Position numbers and translations under genes: made by a program
Shown: positions 29,993 to 39,384 of the stretch, piece after piece
How positions within the stretch are numbered: position 1 is the stretch's first letter
Layout: each line of letters begins with the position of its first letter
Notes under the pieces: model-generated
Told to the model about the DNA's origin: nothing
What the model saw: the letters and a program-made list of their open reading frames with translations, nothing else
Databases searched by the model: none
Source: Pseudomonas sp. RIT409
GTDB lineage: Bacteria > Pseudomonadota > Gammaproteobacteria > Pseudomonadales > Pseudomonadaceae
NCBI RefSeq assembly: GCF_003052515.2
Contig: NZ_QARE02000001.1
Location: 248,001-312,000 of the forward strand
Length of the DNA stretch: 64,000 nucleotides
Reading direction: 5' to 3'

Positions 29993-31606
29993 ATGCTACG
30001 AATCACCGAACTCAAACTGCCGCTGGACCACGCGGACGAAGAGCTGCGCGTTGCGCTCCTGCAGCGTCTGGGCATCGACAGTGCCGATCTGTTGGGTTTT
30101 ACACTGTTCAAGCGCAGCTACGATGCGCGCAAAAAATCCAGCGAACTGCAATTCATCTACACCCTCGATTTCGAGGTGCGCAACGAATCCGCGCTGCTCA
30201 AGCGCCTCAGCCATGACAAGCACATCGGTCCCGCTCCGGACGTCAGTTACAAAATGGTCGGCCATGCCCCCGCGGATATGAGCGAGCGCCCGCTTGTGGT
30301 CGGCTTCGGTCCATGCGGCATCTTCGCCGGCTTGTTGCTGGCGCAGATGGGCTTCAGACCGATCATCCTGGAACGTGGCAAGGAGGTGCGCCAGCGCACG
30401 AAAGACACATGGGGCCTCTGGCGCAAGAACGTGCTTAACCCTGAGTCCAATGTGCAATTCGGCGAGGGCGGCGCCGGGACGTTCTCCGACGGCAAGCTCT
30501 ATAGCCAGATCAAGGATCCGAAATTCCACGGACGCAAGGTGCTCCACGAATTCGTCAAGGCGGGTGCGCCGGAAGAGATTCTCTACGTCAGCAAGCCACA
30601 CATCGGTACGTTTCGCCTGACTGGCGTCGTGGAAAACATGCGCCAGCAGATCATCGCTCTGGGCGGCGAAGTGCGCTTCCAACAGAAAGTCACCGACGTG
30701 CTCATCGAAGACGAGCATATCCAAGGCGTTATGCTCGAGGGCGGTGAGCGCATCGCATCCAGACACGTGATTCTCGCCCTGGGCCACAGTGCACGAGACA
30801 CTTTCCGCATGCTCCACGGTCGCGGCGTTTACATGGAAGCCAAGCCTTTCTCAGTGGGCTTTCGCATCGAACACCCTCAAGGCCTGATCGACCGTGCGCG
30901 GCTGGGCAAATACGCGGGTCATCCGAAGCTCGGGGCCGCCGACTACAAACTGGTGCACCACGCGAAGAACGGTCGCTCGGTGTATAGCTTCTGCATGTGT
31001 CCAGGTGGCACGGTGGTAGCAGCTACCTCGGAGCCCAATCGGGTCGTGACCAACGGTATGAGCCAGTATTCGCGTAACGAGCGCAATGCCAACTCAGGAA
31101 TCGTGGTCGGCATCAGCCCGGAAGAGGATTACCCGGGCAGCCCATTGGCGGGCATTGAATTGCAAGAGCGTCTGGAATCCCATGCGTACGTCATGGGTGG
31201 CGAAAACTATGAGGCGCCCGCACAGCTCGTGGGTGATTTCATCGCAGGTAAAGCGTCGACCCAACTGGGAGAAGTCGAGCCTTCCTATAAGCCCGGTGTC
31301 AAACTCACCGATCTGGCGGACGCGTTGCCTGCTTTTGCCATTGAAGCGATCCGCGAGGCACTCCCCGCCTTCGATAAGCAGATCAAAGGCTTTTCGTTGC
31401 ATGACGCCGTCCTGACGGGCATTGAAACGCGCACCTCGTCCCCTCTGCGTATCACACGAGATCACGACATGCAGAGCCTCAACGTCAAAGGGCTGTTCCC
31501 GGCGGGTGAAGGGGCCGGTTACGCAGGCGGCATTTTGTCAGCGGGCGTCGATGGCATCCGGATTGCCGAGGCTGTGGCCAGAAGCATGCTGGGGGTGTTC
31601 GAGTAA
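29993..31606 (+). CDS. FAD-dependent dehydrogenase (COG2509 family)
   Basis: A 537-residue flavoprotein. After an N-terminal alpha/beta domain of about 90 residues (MLRITELKLPLDHADEELR), the FAD-binding motif VVGFGPCGIFAGLLLAQMGF begins near residue 100. The segment NVQFGEGGAGTFSDGKLYSQ follows, and the C-terminal nucleotide-binding motif LFPAGEGAGYAGGILSAGVDG closes the fold. COG2509 proteins are widespread in bacteria and described as uncharacterised NAD(FAD)-utilising dehydrogenases; substrate is unknown. It is monocistronic, with its own -10 element. Confidence 0.9.
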   Translation: MLRITELKLPLDHADEELRVALLQRLGIDSADLLGFTLFKRSYDARKKSSELQFIYTLDFEVRNESALLKRLSHDKHIGPAPDVSYKMVGHAPADMSERPLVVGFGPCGIFAGLLLAQMGFRPIILERGKEVRQRTKDTWGLWRKNVLNPESNVQFGEGGAGTFSDGKLYSQIKDPKFHGRKVLHEFVKAGAPEEILYVSKPHIGTFRLTGVVENMRQQIIALGGEVRFQQKVTDVLIEDEHIQGVMLEGGERIASRHVILALGHSARDTFRMLHGRGVYMEAKPFSVGFRIEHPQGLIDRARLGKYAGHPKLGAADYKLVHHAKNGRSVYSFCMCPGGTVVAATSEPNRVVTNGMSQYSRNERNANSGIVVGISPEEDYPGSPLAGIELQERLESHAYVMGGENYEAPAQLVGDFIAGKASTQLGEVEPSYKPGVKLTDLADALPAFAIEAIREALPAFDKQIKGFSLHDAVLTGIETRTSSPLRITRDHDMQSLNVKGLFPAGEGAGYAGGILSAGVDGIRIAEAVARSMLGVFE

Positions 31607-31745
31607 CGGCCCGCGCCGTAACGCATCATGCAAGCCTCTCTGAGGGCTTAACGGTGCTCACTCTCCGGCCGTTGGCGAATAGTGCTCACACAGCATGGCC
31701 ATTCGGTGGGCAGATTGTTTCATGAAGCCATAATAAGAAGACACT

Positions 31746-31783
31746 TCCTACAGGCCCCGACACACAAGGCCTGTAGGATTTTG
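31746..31783 (+). terminator. Hairpin upstream of nhaA, terminator-like
   Basis: TCCTACAGGCC (31746-31756) pairs with GGCCTGTAGGA (31768-31778), followed by TTTTG. It lies 140 bases after the flavoprotein gene and could end that transcript. Confidence 0.65.
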
Positions 31784-31920
31784 TAATGAAATAAATGCGA
31801 ACTCTGTATACACAATTACCAACGATTTTTAATAACAAAATCGAATATAAATTTTGTATTCAGGAATAAAAACTCACGGTACGGTGTCGCTCCCTGCGTT
31901 TATGCCCAAGGAGAGAGACC
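31784..31920 (+). promoter_or_regulatory. AT-rich nhaA leader with hairpin over the ribosome-binding site
   Basis: The stretch 31784-31870 is far more AT-rich than its surroundings (for example ATAAATTTTG) and probably holds the nhaA promoter. Immediately before the TTG start, GGTGTCGCTCC (31883-31893) can pair with GGAGAGAGACC (31910-31920). Nine of eleven pairs form, with two single mismatches. The right arm contains the ribosome-binding site AAGGAGAG, so the stem would block initiation. No gene is visible in 31607-31920. Confidence 0.5.
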
Positions 31921-33102
31921 TTGCCCGTTCGCAATACCTTCAAACGTTTTTTCAAGCTCGAGGCAGCGGGAGGTCTCCTGTTGATTGCGGCCGCCGCGCT
32001 CGCTTTGCTGATCAACAATTCCCCGCTTTCCTGGCTCTATAACAGTTTCCTTGACCTTCCCGTCGCGGTCCGGATGGGTGCACTGGAAATCGCCAAGCCC
32101 CTGCTGCTGTGGATCAATGATGGTCTGATGGCGCTGTTCTTTTTGCTCATCGGGCTGGAAGTGAAACGCGAGATCATTCAGGGGCATTTGTCTCGGCTGT
32201 CGCAGGTGGTCCTGCCGGGGGCCGCAGCCATCGGCGGAATGGTTGTCCCGGCTCTGCTCTACTGGGCGCTGAACCATGACGACGCCGCAGCCATGAGTGG
32301 CTGGGCCATTCCCATGGCGACCGACATCGCCTTCGCCCTCGGCGTACTGGCGCTACTGGGTAAACGTGTCCCCGTCTCGCTCAAGCTGTTTCTCATGACG
32401 CTGGCCATCATCGACGACCTGGGCGCAATAATCGTTATCGCGCTGTTCTATTCCAGCGAGATGTCGATGCTGTCGCTGACACTGGCCTTGGCGGCACTGG
32501 CCGGACTCATCGTCATGAACCGACTCGGCGTGGCCAAACTGACGCCTTATCTGTTGCTGGGCCTGGTCTTGTGGGTGTGCGTGCTGAAAAGCGGCGTGCA
32601 TGCCACGTTGGCGGGGGTGGTCCTCGCATTGTGCATCCCTTTGAAAACCGTCCGGGACGCGCCCTCCCCTCTGCAACTGCTGGAGCATGCTCTCCATCCA
32701 TGGGTGGCGTACGGCATCCTTCCGCTGTTCGCATTCGCCAACGCCGGTGTCTCGCTCAGCGGGGTGACGCTTGAAAGCTTCAGCCACCCTGTCCCCATGG
32801 GCATCGCGCTGGGGCTGCTGGTGGGTAAGACCGTCGGAGTATTCGGCCTGACCTGGCTGGCCATCAAAGGGGGATGGGCGGCATTGCCCACAGGTGCAAA
32901 CTGGGGTCAGGTGCTGGGAGTGTCGGTGTTATGCGGCATCGGTTTCACCATGAGCCTGTTCGTGGGCTCCCTGGCATTCGTACCGGGACAGAGCCCCTTT
33001 GCGGGCATGGACCGCATGGGCATTCTGAGCGGCTCCATCATCGCCGCACTGGCGGGGTATGGATTGATGGCGATGGCGAGTCGAAAAGCGCCCGGTGCCT
33101 GA
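31921..33102 (+). CDS. nhaA: Na+/H+ antiporter NhaA
   Basis: A 393-residue inner-membrane antiporter that exports sodium or lithium for protons, protecting against alkaline pH and salt. About twelve helices. The ion-binding Asp165-Asp166 pair is in [10 protein letters not shown] and the earlier Asp135 in [11 protein letters not shown], matching the E. coli D163/D164 and D133. The N-terminus [15 protein letters not shown] is typical. Translation most likely begins at the TTG at 31921, six bases after AAGGAGAG; no in-frame ATG fits. See the leader entry for possible translational control. Confidence 0.95.
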   Translation: MPVRNTFKRFFKLEAAGGLLLIAAAALALLINNSPLSWLYNSFLDLPVAVRMGALEIAKPLLLWINDGLMALFFLLIGLEVKREIIQGHLSRLSQVVLPGAAAIGGMVVPALLYWALNHDDAAAMSGWAIPMATDIAFALGVLALLGKRVPVSLKLFLMTLAIIDDLGAIIVIALFYSSEMSMLSLTLALAALAGLIVMNRLGVAKLTPYLLLGLVLWVCVLKSGVHATLAGVVLALCIPLKTVRDAPSPLQLLEHALHPWVAYGILPLFAFANAGVSLSGVTLESFSHPVPMGIALGLLVGKTVGVFGLTWLAIKGGWAALPTGANWGQVLGVSVLCGIGFTMSLFVGSLAFVPGQSPFAGMDRMGILSGSIIAALAGYGLMAMASRKAPGA

Positions 33103-33131
33103 CTGCTACTTTCTCCCTGTAGACGGAAAGC

Positions 33132-33162
33132 AAAACGCCCCGAATGATCGGGGCGTTTTTTT
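33132..33162. terminator. Bidirectional terminator after nhaA
   Basis: AAAACGCCCCGA (33132-33143) pairs perfectly with TCGGGGCGTTTT (33148-33159), loop of four, with T runs on both strands. It lies between the convergent nhaA and the glycine-zipper lipoprotein gene and can serve both. Confidence 0.9.
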
Positions 33163-33198
33163 GTAAGCGAGTGTGACAATCGCACCCGCTTGCGGGCA

Positions 33199-33663
33199 TC
33201 AGTGGCTGACGCGGCTCGTGCCGTTGACCGTCATGATGCGGACACGGTCGCCAATCCGGAAAATCTCGTTTTCCTGAACCTGCTGCACATAGGCTCGCAT
33301 GGTGCCGTCGTCCTCGCGCACGGTGATCTCGACGCCTTGGGTACGGGTCAGGCCTTCCTCGGTCATCGACCCCAGCAGACCACCGGCCACGGCGCCGATT
33401 ACCGCCGTCACGATGCTGCCACGCCCACCACCAATGGCGCTGCCGCCGACACCGCCGACAATCGCGCCGGCACCTGCGCCAATCGGGGTCTTGGTGCCTT
33501 CGATCTTCACAGGGCGCAGCGATTCAATGGTGCCCAGGCGCACGGTCTGCACTTGGCGAGCCTCTTCACGCGAGTAGGAGTCGCCGGTCAGGCTCGAGGT
33601 ACAGCCGCCCAGCGTCAACGCCATGGCGGTGAACGAAGCAACCAGCAGAACAGACTTACGCAT
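33199..33663 (-). CDS. Glycine-zipper outer-membrane lipoprotein (SlyB/Pcp-like)
   Basis: A 154-residue lipoprotein with lipobox LTLGGC (Cys21). The middle holds a glycine-zipper 2TM segment (GAGAGAIVGGVGGSAIGGG and VIGAVAGGLLGS) and the C-terminus holds the conserved EITVREDDGTMRAYVQ and FRIGDRVRIM. This is the SlyB/PcpA (17 kDa antigen) pattern; in enterics SlyB responds to PhoP and stabilises the outer membrane. The ATG at 33663 follows GGAGG at good distance. Role here is inferred from family only. Confidence 0.88.
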   Translation of the reverse strand: MRKSVLLVASFTAMALTLGGCTSSLTGDSYSREEARQVQTVRLGTIESLRPVKIEGTKTPIGAGAGAIVGGVGGSAIGGGRGSIVTAVIGAVAGGLLGSMTEEGLTRTQGVEITVREDDGTMRAYVQQVQENEIFRIGDRVRIMTVNGTSRVSH

Positions 33664-33846
33664 AACATTTGCCTCCACAGGAACAGGTAGCCATTAGACT
33701 CCGCGACGCCAATCGATGTCACGGTCCTGTACCGATAATTTACGTTCATTCAGGGGCCATACAGAATGCCACCGGCGTCTACCAGTATGGACGACGGGCC
33801 CTGAAATTGATTCAACACGTTCGCGTTCGCGCTGCTTCAACGGACG

Positions 33847-34497
33847 TCAGGGCGCCAGCCGCTCACGGCGCCATTGGCCGTCGACCAGACGATAGTTCAA
33901 GCGGTCATGCAGACGGCTGGGCCTCCCCTGCCAGAACTCGATGCGGTCCGGCACCAGACGATAGCCACCCCAGTGCTCAGGGCAATGCGGCTGGGTGTCC
34001 ATGAAGCGTGCCTCGGTAGCCTTGAGCAGATGCTCTAACGCTTCGCGGTCTGGGATCACGCGGCTCTGCGGAGAGGCCCAAGCGCCCAAGCGACTGCCCA
34101 GAGGGCGAACCTGGAAATAGGCGTCCGATTCCTCGGCAGTCACCTTGGCGACCCTCCCCTCGATGCGCACCTGCCGCTCGAGCGTCGGCCAGAAGAAGGT
34201 CATCGCTGCAAAAGGCCGGGCCGCCAATTGCTGGCCTTTGGCGCTGTCGTAGTTGCTGAAGAATGTGAAACCCTGGGCATCCAGCCCCTTGAGAAGCAGT
34301 ACTCGACAGTGAGGGCGACCCTCCGCGTCGACCGTCGCAAGGGTCATCGCATTGGCTTCGACCGGCGCCTGTTCGGTCTTGGCCGCCTCGTCGAACCAAC
34401 GCTGAAACAATGCGAAAGGCTCTTCGGGTGCCTGAGACTCAGTCAAACCTTCGCGGGCATAGTTGCGACGCATATCAGCCAGACGCTGGCTCATCAC
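33847..34497 (-). CDS. pdxH: Pyridoxine/pyridoxamine 5'-phosphate oxidase
   Basis: PdxH oxidises pyridoxine or pyridoxamine phosphate to PLP with FMN. The 216-residue protein shows [23 protein letters not shown], the FMN-binding [13 protein letters not shown], the [12 protein letters not shown] segment and the C-terminal signature [14 protein letters not shown]. It lies between two lipoprotein genes; the link to the many PLP enzymes in the window (DapC, CsdA) is biochemical, not operonic. Confidence 0.96.
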   Translation of the reverse strand: MMSQRLADMRRNYAREGLTESQAPEEPFALFQRWFDEAAKTEQAPVEANAMTLATVDAEGRPHCRVLLLKGLDAQGFTFFSNYDSAKGQQLAARPFAAMTFFWPTLERQVRIEGRVAKVTAEESDAYFQVRPLGSRLGAWASPQSRVIPDREALEHLLKATEARFMDTQPHCPEHWGGYRLVPDRIEFWQGRPSRLHDRLNYRLVDGQWRRERLAP

Positions 34498-34542
34498 TGT
34501 CTTCCTTCATCGAGATCCGTCAACGGGACGACGATATTACCC

Positions 34543-35628
34543 TCAGTTGGTGCTGGCCTGCGCATTGGTCGCGGGTTTCTTGGTGGCAGCTTTGGCCGGT
34601 GCAGCTTTGGCCTTCGCTGGAGCGGCCTTCTTCACTGGCGCTTTCTTCGCTGCCGCAGTCTTGGCAGGCGCCGCCTTTTTCGTCGCTGCAGCCGGTTTGC
34701 TCGGTGCCGACGCGGCAGGTGCCGGGGCCACTGCAGGCTTGGCTTGCTGCACCGCAACCAGAGTAGGTGCAGGCGGCAGGTTGTACTTGGCCATCAGGGC
34801 AACCATGGTGTCCTGCGGGGTCATGATGATTTCGACACGGCGGTTCAAGGCGCGCCCGGCTGCGCTGTCATCGGCGGCACGTGGCATCACCGCGCCCATT
34901 CCGCGCAGGTTCAGACGATTACGCTCCAGGCCGCTCAGACGGAAGATCGCAGCCACCGACTGGGCGCGTTGCTGGCTGATTTTAGTGTTGGCATCGCTCG
35001 CCACGTCGCTGTGACCCAACACCAGAATCGCGGTCTTCTGATCACCTTCCACCACCTTGGCCATACGGGTGATCGGGCCGAGGTTGATGGGCAGAAGCAT
35101 TTCCGGACGATCGGGGTTGAAGGTGCTGTCGACCGGGGCCGTCACGACCAGCACATCTTCACGACGCTCGAACTGGAACTTGCTGTCCTTGATCGCTTCC
35201 CGCACTTTGGGCTCGTACTGATCGAGCCAAGCCTGCGTCACTTTCGGATCGACCTTTGGCACGGCGGGCGCAGCGTCTTTTTTCGCCTCGCTGCTACCGA
35301 ACGGCCACCACCATTTGCTGCCATCGTCGGCCTTGGCCACATCCGGCTTGGCGGCAGGCTGGGTCGCCGCCAACTCAGGCTTTTTCTCGGTGGCGCCATG
35401 GTCCGAACCAAACGGCCAGTACCAGTGCGTGCCGCTTTGCGCTTCCGTCTTGGCGACTTCGGCCGCTGCGGGGCTTGCAGCGGGTTTGCCTGGCGCTGCG
35501 GCGTCCGAGCCTTTGCCAGAACCGAACGACCACCAGTGATCGCTACTGGCCGATTGATCCTGCGGGGTTTGTGCGCAACCGGTGACGGCAAGGCACAGGG
35601 CAAATGCGAGGCTTTTGTTGGCAGACAT
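34543..35628 (-). CDS. OmpA-like lipoprotein with aromatic repeats and Lys/Ala-rich tail
   Basis: A 361-residue envelope lipoprotein, lipobox AVTGC (Cys18). Residues 20-115 are low-complexity and hold three similar motifs, WWSFGS (32-37), WYWPFGS (69-75) and WWWPFGS (106-112), spaced 37-38 residues. An OmpA-like peptidoglycan-binding domain follows at about 180-290 (LVLGHSDVASDANTKISQQ, GRALNRRVEI). The last 60 residues are almost only Ala, Lys, Pro and Thr, as in histone H1 or AlgP. The cationic tail could contact LPS, peptidoglycan or nucleic acid. The repeats are unexplained. The domain order is clear; the function is unknown. Confidence 0.85.
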   Translation of the reverse strand: MSANKSLAFALCLAVTGCAQTPQDQSASSDHWWSFGSGKGSDAAAPGKPAASPAAAEVAKTEAQSGTHWYWPFGSDHGATEKKPELAATQPAAKPDVAKADDGSKWWWPFGSSEAKKDAAPAVPKVDPKVTQAWLDQYEPKVREAIKDSKFQFERREDVLVVTAPVDSTFNPDRPEMLLPINLGPITRMAKVVEGDQKTAILVLGHSDVASDANTKISQQRAQSVAAIFRLSGLERNRLNLRGMGAVMPRAADDSAAGRALNRRVEIIMTPQDTMVALMAKYNLPPAPTLVAVQQAKPAVAPAPAASAPSKPAAATKKAAPAKTAAAKKAPVKKAAPAKAKAAPAKAATKKPATNAQASTN

Positions 35629-35779
35629 GAATGACTCACACAAATAATTGATCAGAAAATGAACGAAGCAGCGCCCATATAACACGGTTAAACGTCGAGT
35701 TGGAAAAGGAAACCGCTATGCGGTTCCGATATGGGCGATTTAACTGACAGTCGGTAGAACAAGCACTTATCGGCGATAG

Positions 35780-36928
35780 TTATTGCAAACACTCACCAAG
35801 GGCGCGCACGAGACGCTGTGCACGCGGATCCATCAACACATAAGGCCCCAATGTGTTGGTGACGAAGCCGAAAGCCACGTCCCGCTCCGGGTCGGCGAAC
35901 CCGACCGAGCCGCCCGCTCCGGGATGGCCGAACGCCTTTCCCCCCAGACCGAACGTCGCGTTCGGGACAGAAGGCTGGTCGAGCATGCAGCCCAGACCAA
36001 AGCGGGTTTGGGTCAGCAGGGTTTTGTCCTGGCCGACGCTGTGCTCGCGGGTCAACTCATTGACCAGCTCGGCGTCCAGCAGGCTGCCATCAAGCAATCC
36101 GCTGTAAAACCCGGCAAGACTGCGCGCATTGCCGTGGCCGTTGGCGGCGGGTTGCTGCATGCGCCGCCATTCGGGTTTGTTGGTGCTCGTCATGATCGAT
36201 GGCGGATTGGTGAACGCCCGTGCCGTCATTGAAGTCGGCTCACGCAGAGTCGCTTGCAGAAGGCGTTGGGCTGCGTCATCGCCCGTGTTGCCTTTCCCGC
36301 GTGCAATATGGGCGACCCGATGGAACTCCTCATCCCCCAGGCCAACGTGGAAGTCCAGCCCCAAGGGCCGGGCAATCCGCGCAGCGATGGATTCGCCCGG
36401 GCCGCGACCGTCGGCCCGCCGGATCATCTCCCCCACCAGCCATCCGTAAGTGATGGCAGCGTAGCCATGGCCCCGACCCGGCGTCCACCAAGGCGCCTCG
36501 GCGGCAAGCGCACGGGTCATCGCGTCCCAGTCGTACAGCGCTTCGGCGGGCAGCATGTTGCGAATGGCCGGCAGGCCCGCCTGATGACACAGCAATTGAC
36601 GGAGGGTGATGGCCTGCTTGCCTGCCGCCGCGAATTCGGGCCACAACCGTGAAACAGGCTGGTCGAGGTCCAGCTTGCCCTCTCCTACCATCTGCAGAGC
36701 GGCGACAGCGGTGAAGGTCTTGGTGCAGGAGAACAGATTAGCGATGGTATCGCTGTGCCAGGCCTCGGCCCCGTCCTTGTCAGCGGTGCCCGCCCAGAGA
36801 TCCAGTACGGTTTCGCCGCCGATCTGCACGCACAGCGCAGCGCCGCGTTCTTGAGGATCGTCGAACAGCGCCGCGAAGGCTTCACGCACGGTTTCGAATT
36901 GGAGTTCGAAATGACCTTGAATCTGCAC
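35780..36928 (-). CDS. Serine hydrolase, EstB/class C beta-lactamase-like
   Basis: A 382-residue member of the serine beta-lactamase-like family. The nucleophile motif S-x-x-K is Ser67-Cys-Thr-Lys70 (LFSCTKTF). The catalytic tyrosine is probably in AITYGWLVGE, where the usual Y-x-N is Y-G-W. The third motif is HPGAGGSVGFADP near the C-terminus. There is no signal peptide, and the Y-x-x pattern matches EstB-type esterases rather than true beta-lactamases. It begins near a GGAGAGTC ribosome-binding region. Substrate unknown. Confidence 0.85.
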   Translation of the reverse strand: MQIQGHFELQFETVREAFAALFDDPQERGAALCVQIGGETVLDLWAGTADKDGAEAWHSDTIANLFSCTKTFTAVAALQMVGEGKLDLDQPVSRLWPEFAAAGKQAITLRQLLCHQAGLPAIRNMLPAEALYDWDAMTRALAAEAPWWTPGRGHGYAAITYGWLVGEMIRRADGRGPGESIAARIARPLGLDFHVGLGDEEFHRVAHIARGKGNTGDDAAQRLLQATLREPTSMTARAFTNPPSIMTSTNKPEWRRMQQPAANGHGNARSLAGFYSGLLDGSLLDAELVNELTREHSVGQDKTLLTQTRFGLGCMLDQPSVPNATFGLGGKAFGHPGAGGSVGFADPERDVAFGFVTNTLGPYVLMDPRAQRLVRALGECLQ

Positions 36929-37117
36929 GGGTTGACTCTCCGGACGGCGCTAAGCAAAAGGGCGTGCATTGTTTCAGCGATTGGGGCGTTTGTGAACACG
37001 GGCGCGCGCTCCATCACACAGCAAAGCGTGTAGGCCGTTGCTCGCACTGGGTGGCGATTGCATGACCCTGGAATGGGAAACCACGCTCACCCGACGTGCG
37101 AGCGCGGACGCCACGGC

Positions 37118-39262
37118 TCAGGCTATTTCGCGACGGAACGGCGGCAATGCATTGAGAATGGCCTTGCCGTAACGCTGAGTCACCACCCGCCGATCGAGCA
37201 GCGTGATGATGCCGCGATCCTGCTCCGTTCGCAGCAGTCGGCCACACGCCTGGATCAATCGCAACGAGGCATCGGGTACCGCGATCTCCATGAATGGATT
37301 TCCGCCGCGTGCTTCGATCCATTCAGCGAGCGCAGCTTCGACCGGGTCATCCGGCACCGCAAAGGGAATTTTCGCGATCACCACGTGCTCGCAATAATCG
37401 CCGGGCAGGTCGACCCCTTCGGCAAAACTCGCAAGACCGAACAGAACGCTCTCGTCGCCGCCGTCGACCCGCGCCTTGTGCTTGTTAAGGGTTTCCTGCT
37501 TGGAGAGGTTGCCCTGGATGAACACCCGCTTGCGCCAGTCACGCTCCAGGCCGTCGAAGACTTCCTGCATCTGCTTGCGTGAGGAGAACAGCACCAGCGT
37601 TCCCTTGGAACCTTCCACCAGATCGGGCAATTCACGAATGATCGCCGCGGTGTGCTCGGCGGCATTACGAGGGTCTGCCTTGAGATCCGGCACCCGCAGC
37701 ACGCCTGCATCAGCGTGATGGAAGGGACTGGGGACCACGGCAGTGACTGCGTCTTTCGGCAAGCCGGCGCGCATACGGAAGCGGTCGAACTTGCCCAGCG
37801 CTGTCAGCGTGGCCGAGGTGACCAGGGCACCGTAGGCGACGTTCCACAGGTTGCGCCGCAACATTTCGGCAGCGAGGATCGGACTGGCGTTGACTTCGAT
37901 GTCGAACAGCGAGCCGCTTTCGGCGAGTGTCAGCCAGCGCGCCATGGGCGGACTGTTTTCGGGGTCTTCGGCGGTGAACGCCGTCCACAATTCCCAATTA
38001 CCGTGGGCGCGGGCCAGCAGGCTGCCGAACAGCGGGTACCACTCTTCAGCCTGGTGGCTGGCGATGCCGATATTCACTTCGCCGTCCATGCCCTCCTTGA
38101 GCAATTCGGTCAGACGGGTGAAGAGGTCGTCGAGGCGGGCAAAGCCTTTTTTCAACTCGATGCCCATGTCCCGCATGTGCTCGGGAATCACCCCGCCTAC
38201 GAAACGATGACGTGGACGCTCACGGCCTTCCATGTCTTCACCGGCCTTGAAATCGGCAATCTGTTCGCAGGCGGTGAACATGAACTGCTGGTGGGTCTTG
38301 ATCTCTCGGGCCAGGTCAGGCACCTGTTCGATGAGCTTGCCGAGGTCCCCGGGGAGTGGGTGCTGAGCGAGCAGCTTGGTGAGGTTCTTCGCCGTCTGCT
38401 CGAGCCAGTCCGTCGTCGAGCGCAGGCGGCTGAAGTGAGCGAAATGGCCGATGGCTTTGTCAGGCAGGTGATGGCCTTCGTCGAACACGTACAGCGTGTC
38501 GCGCGGATCGGGCAGCACAGCACCGCCCCCCAGCGCCAGATCGGCCAGGACCATGTCGTGGTTGGTGACGATGACATCGACTTTGCCCATGCCCTCACGC
38601 GCTTTGTAAAAGGCACACTGCTGAAAGTTCGGACAATGCCGGTTGGTGCACTGGCTGTGATCGGTGGTCAGCCGCGCCCAGTCCTGGTCAGCCAGCTCCT
38701 GGGGCCAACTGTCGCGGTCGCCGTCCCACTTATTGCCCGCCAGCTTTTCGATCATGCTGGTGAACAGCTTCTGGCTGGCCTCGTCGACTTCGATCTTGAA
38801 ACCTTCTTCTTCGAACAGTTGGGCGGTAGCGTTCTGTGCATTGCCCTCCTGGAGCAGGACGTCGAGCTTCGACAGGCACATGTAGCGACCACGCCCCTTG
38901 GCCAGTGCAAAGGAGAAATTCAGGCCGCTGTTGCGCATCAGGTCAGGCAGATCCTTGTGGACGATCTGCTCCTGCAGTGCGACCGTTGCCGTGGCGATGA
39001 CCAGCCGCTTGCCTGCCGCCTTGGCCGTCGGAATCGACGCAATGGCATACGCCACGGTCTTGCCCGTACCAGTACCTGCCTCGACCGCGACCACCGCCGG
39101 GTCGCCCGAGCGACGGCCCTCTTCGTCGGTGTCCACCGCGCCCAGCACCTTGGCCACCTCCGCGATCATCAAACGCTGGCCGTAGCGAGGTTTGAGGCTC
39201 TTGGCTTCAAGGAAACGCGAATAGGCGCCCTGAATCTGGGTCTTGAGTTCGGTGCTGATCAT
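37118..39262 (-). CDS. dinG: ATP-dependent DNA helicase DinG
   Basis: A 714-residue superfamily 2 iron-sulfur helicase related to DinG, which resolves R-loops, D-loops and G-quadruplexes. Walker A is EAGTGTGKT (Lys68) and motif II is DEGH (FDEGHHLPD, about residue 257). Between them a cysteine cluster (MCLSK, then QCTNRHCPNFQQC) can hold a 4Fe-4S cluster. Motif VI region QACGRLLRTEQDRG is near the C-terminus. Length and order match E. coli DinG. Alone on the minus strand, divergent from the small membrane protein. Confidence 0.93.
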   Translation of the reverse strand: MISTELKTQIQGAYSRFLEAKSLKPRYGQRLMIAEVAKVLGAVDTDEEGRRSGDPAVVAVEAGTGTGKTVAYAIASIPTAKAAGKRLVIATATVALQEQIVHKDLPDLMRNSGLNFSFALAKGRGRYMCLSKLDVLLQEGNAQNATAQLFEEEGFKIEVDEASQKLFTSMIEKLAGNKWDGDRDSWPQELADQDWARLTTDHSQCTNRHCPNFQQCAFYKAREGMGKVDVIVTNHDMVLADLALGGGAVLPDPRDTLYVFDEGHHLPDKAIGHFAHFSRLRSTTDWLEQTAKNLTKLLAQHPLPGDLGKLIEQVPDLAREIKTHQQFMFTACEQIADFKAGEDMEGRERPRHRFVGGVIPEHMRDMGIELKKGFARLDDLFTRLTELLKEGMDGEVNIGIASHQAEEWYPLFGSLLARAHGNWELWTAFTAEDPENSPPMARWLTLAESGSLFDIEVNASPILAAEMLRRNLWNVAYGALVTSATLTALGKFDRFRMRAGLPKDAVTAVVPSPFHHADAGVLRVPDLKADPRNAAEHTAAIIRELPDLVEGSKGTLVLFSSRKQMQEVFDGLERDWRKRVFIQGNLSKQETLNKHKARVDGGDESVLFGLASFAEGVDLPGDYCEHVVIAKIPFAVPDDPVEAALAEWIEARGGNPFMEIAVPDASLRLIQACGRLLRTEQDRGIITLLDRRVVTQRYGKAILNALPPFRREIA

Positions 39263-39384
39263 GGGCTGGGTCGTTGGCTCGGCGTCACACGGTTACAGAT
39301 GAAAAACGCTGGATAAATTATCAGTGGTTGCAGCGGGCGGCTATCATACCGCGCAAATGCTTTCTTCGCAGATTGGAGTTGTCG

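Noticed and set aside
31746..31778. Second REP element upstream of nhaA
   Set aside because: The hairpin contains CCTGTAGGA like a REP end, but lacks the GCnnGCTTGC core and is followed by T residues, so a terminator fits better.
35780..36928. Antibiotic-resistance beta-lactamase
   Set aside because: The S-x-x-K is present, but there is no signal peptide, and the tyrosine and third motifs fit EstB-type esterases.
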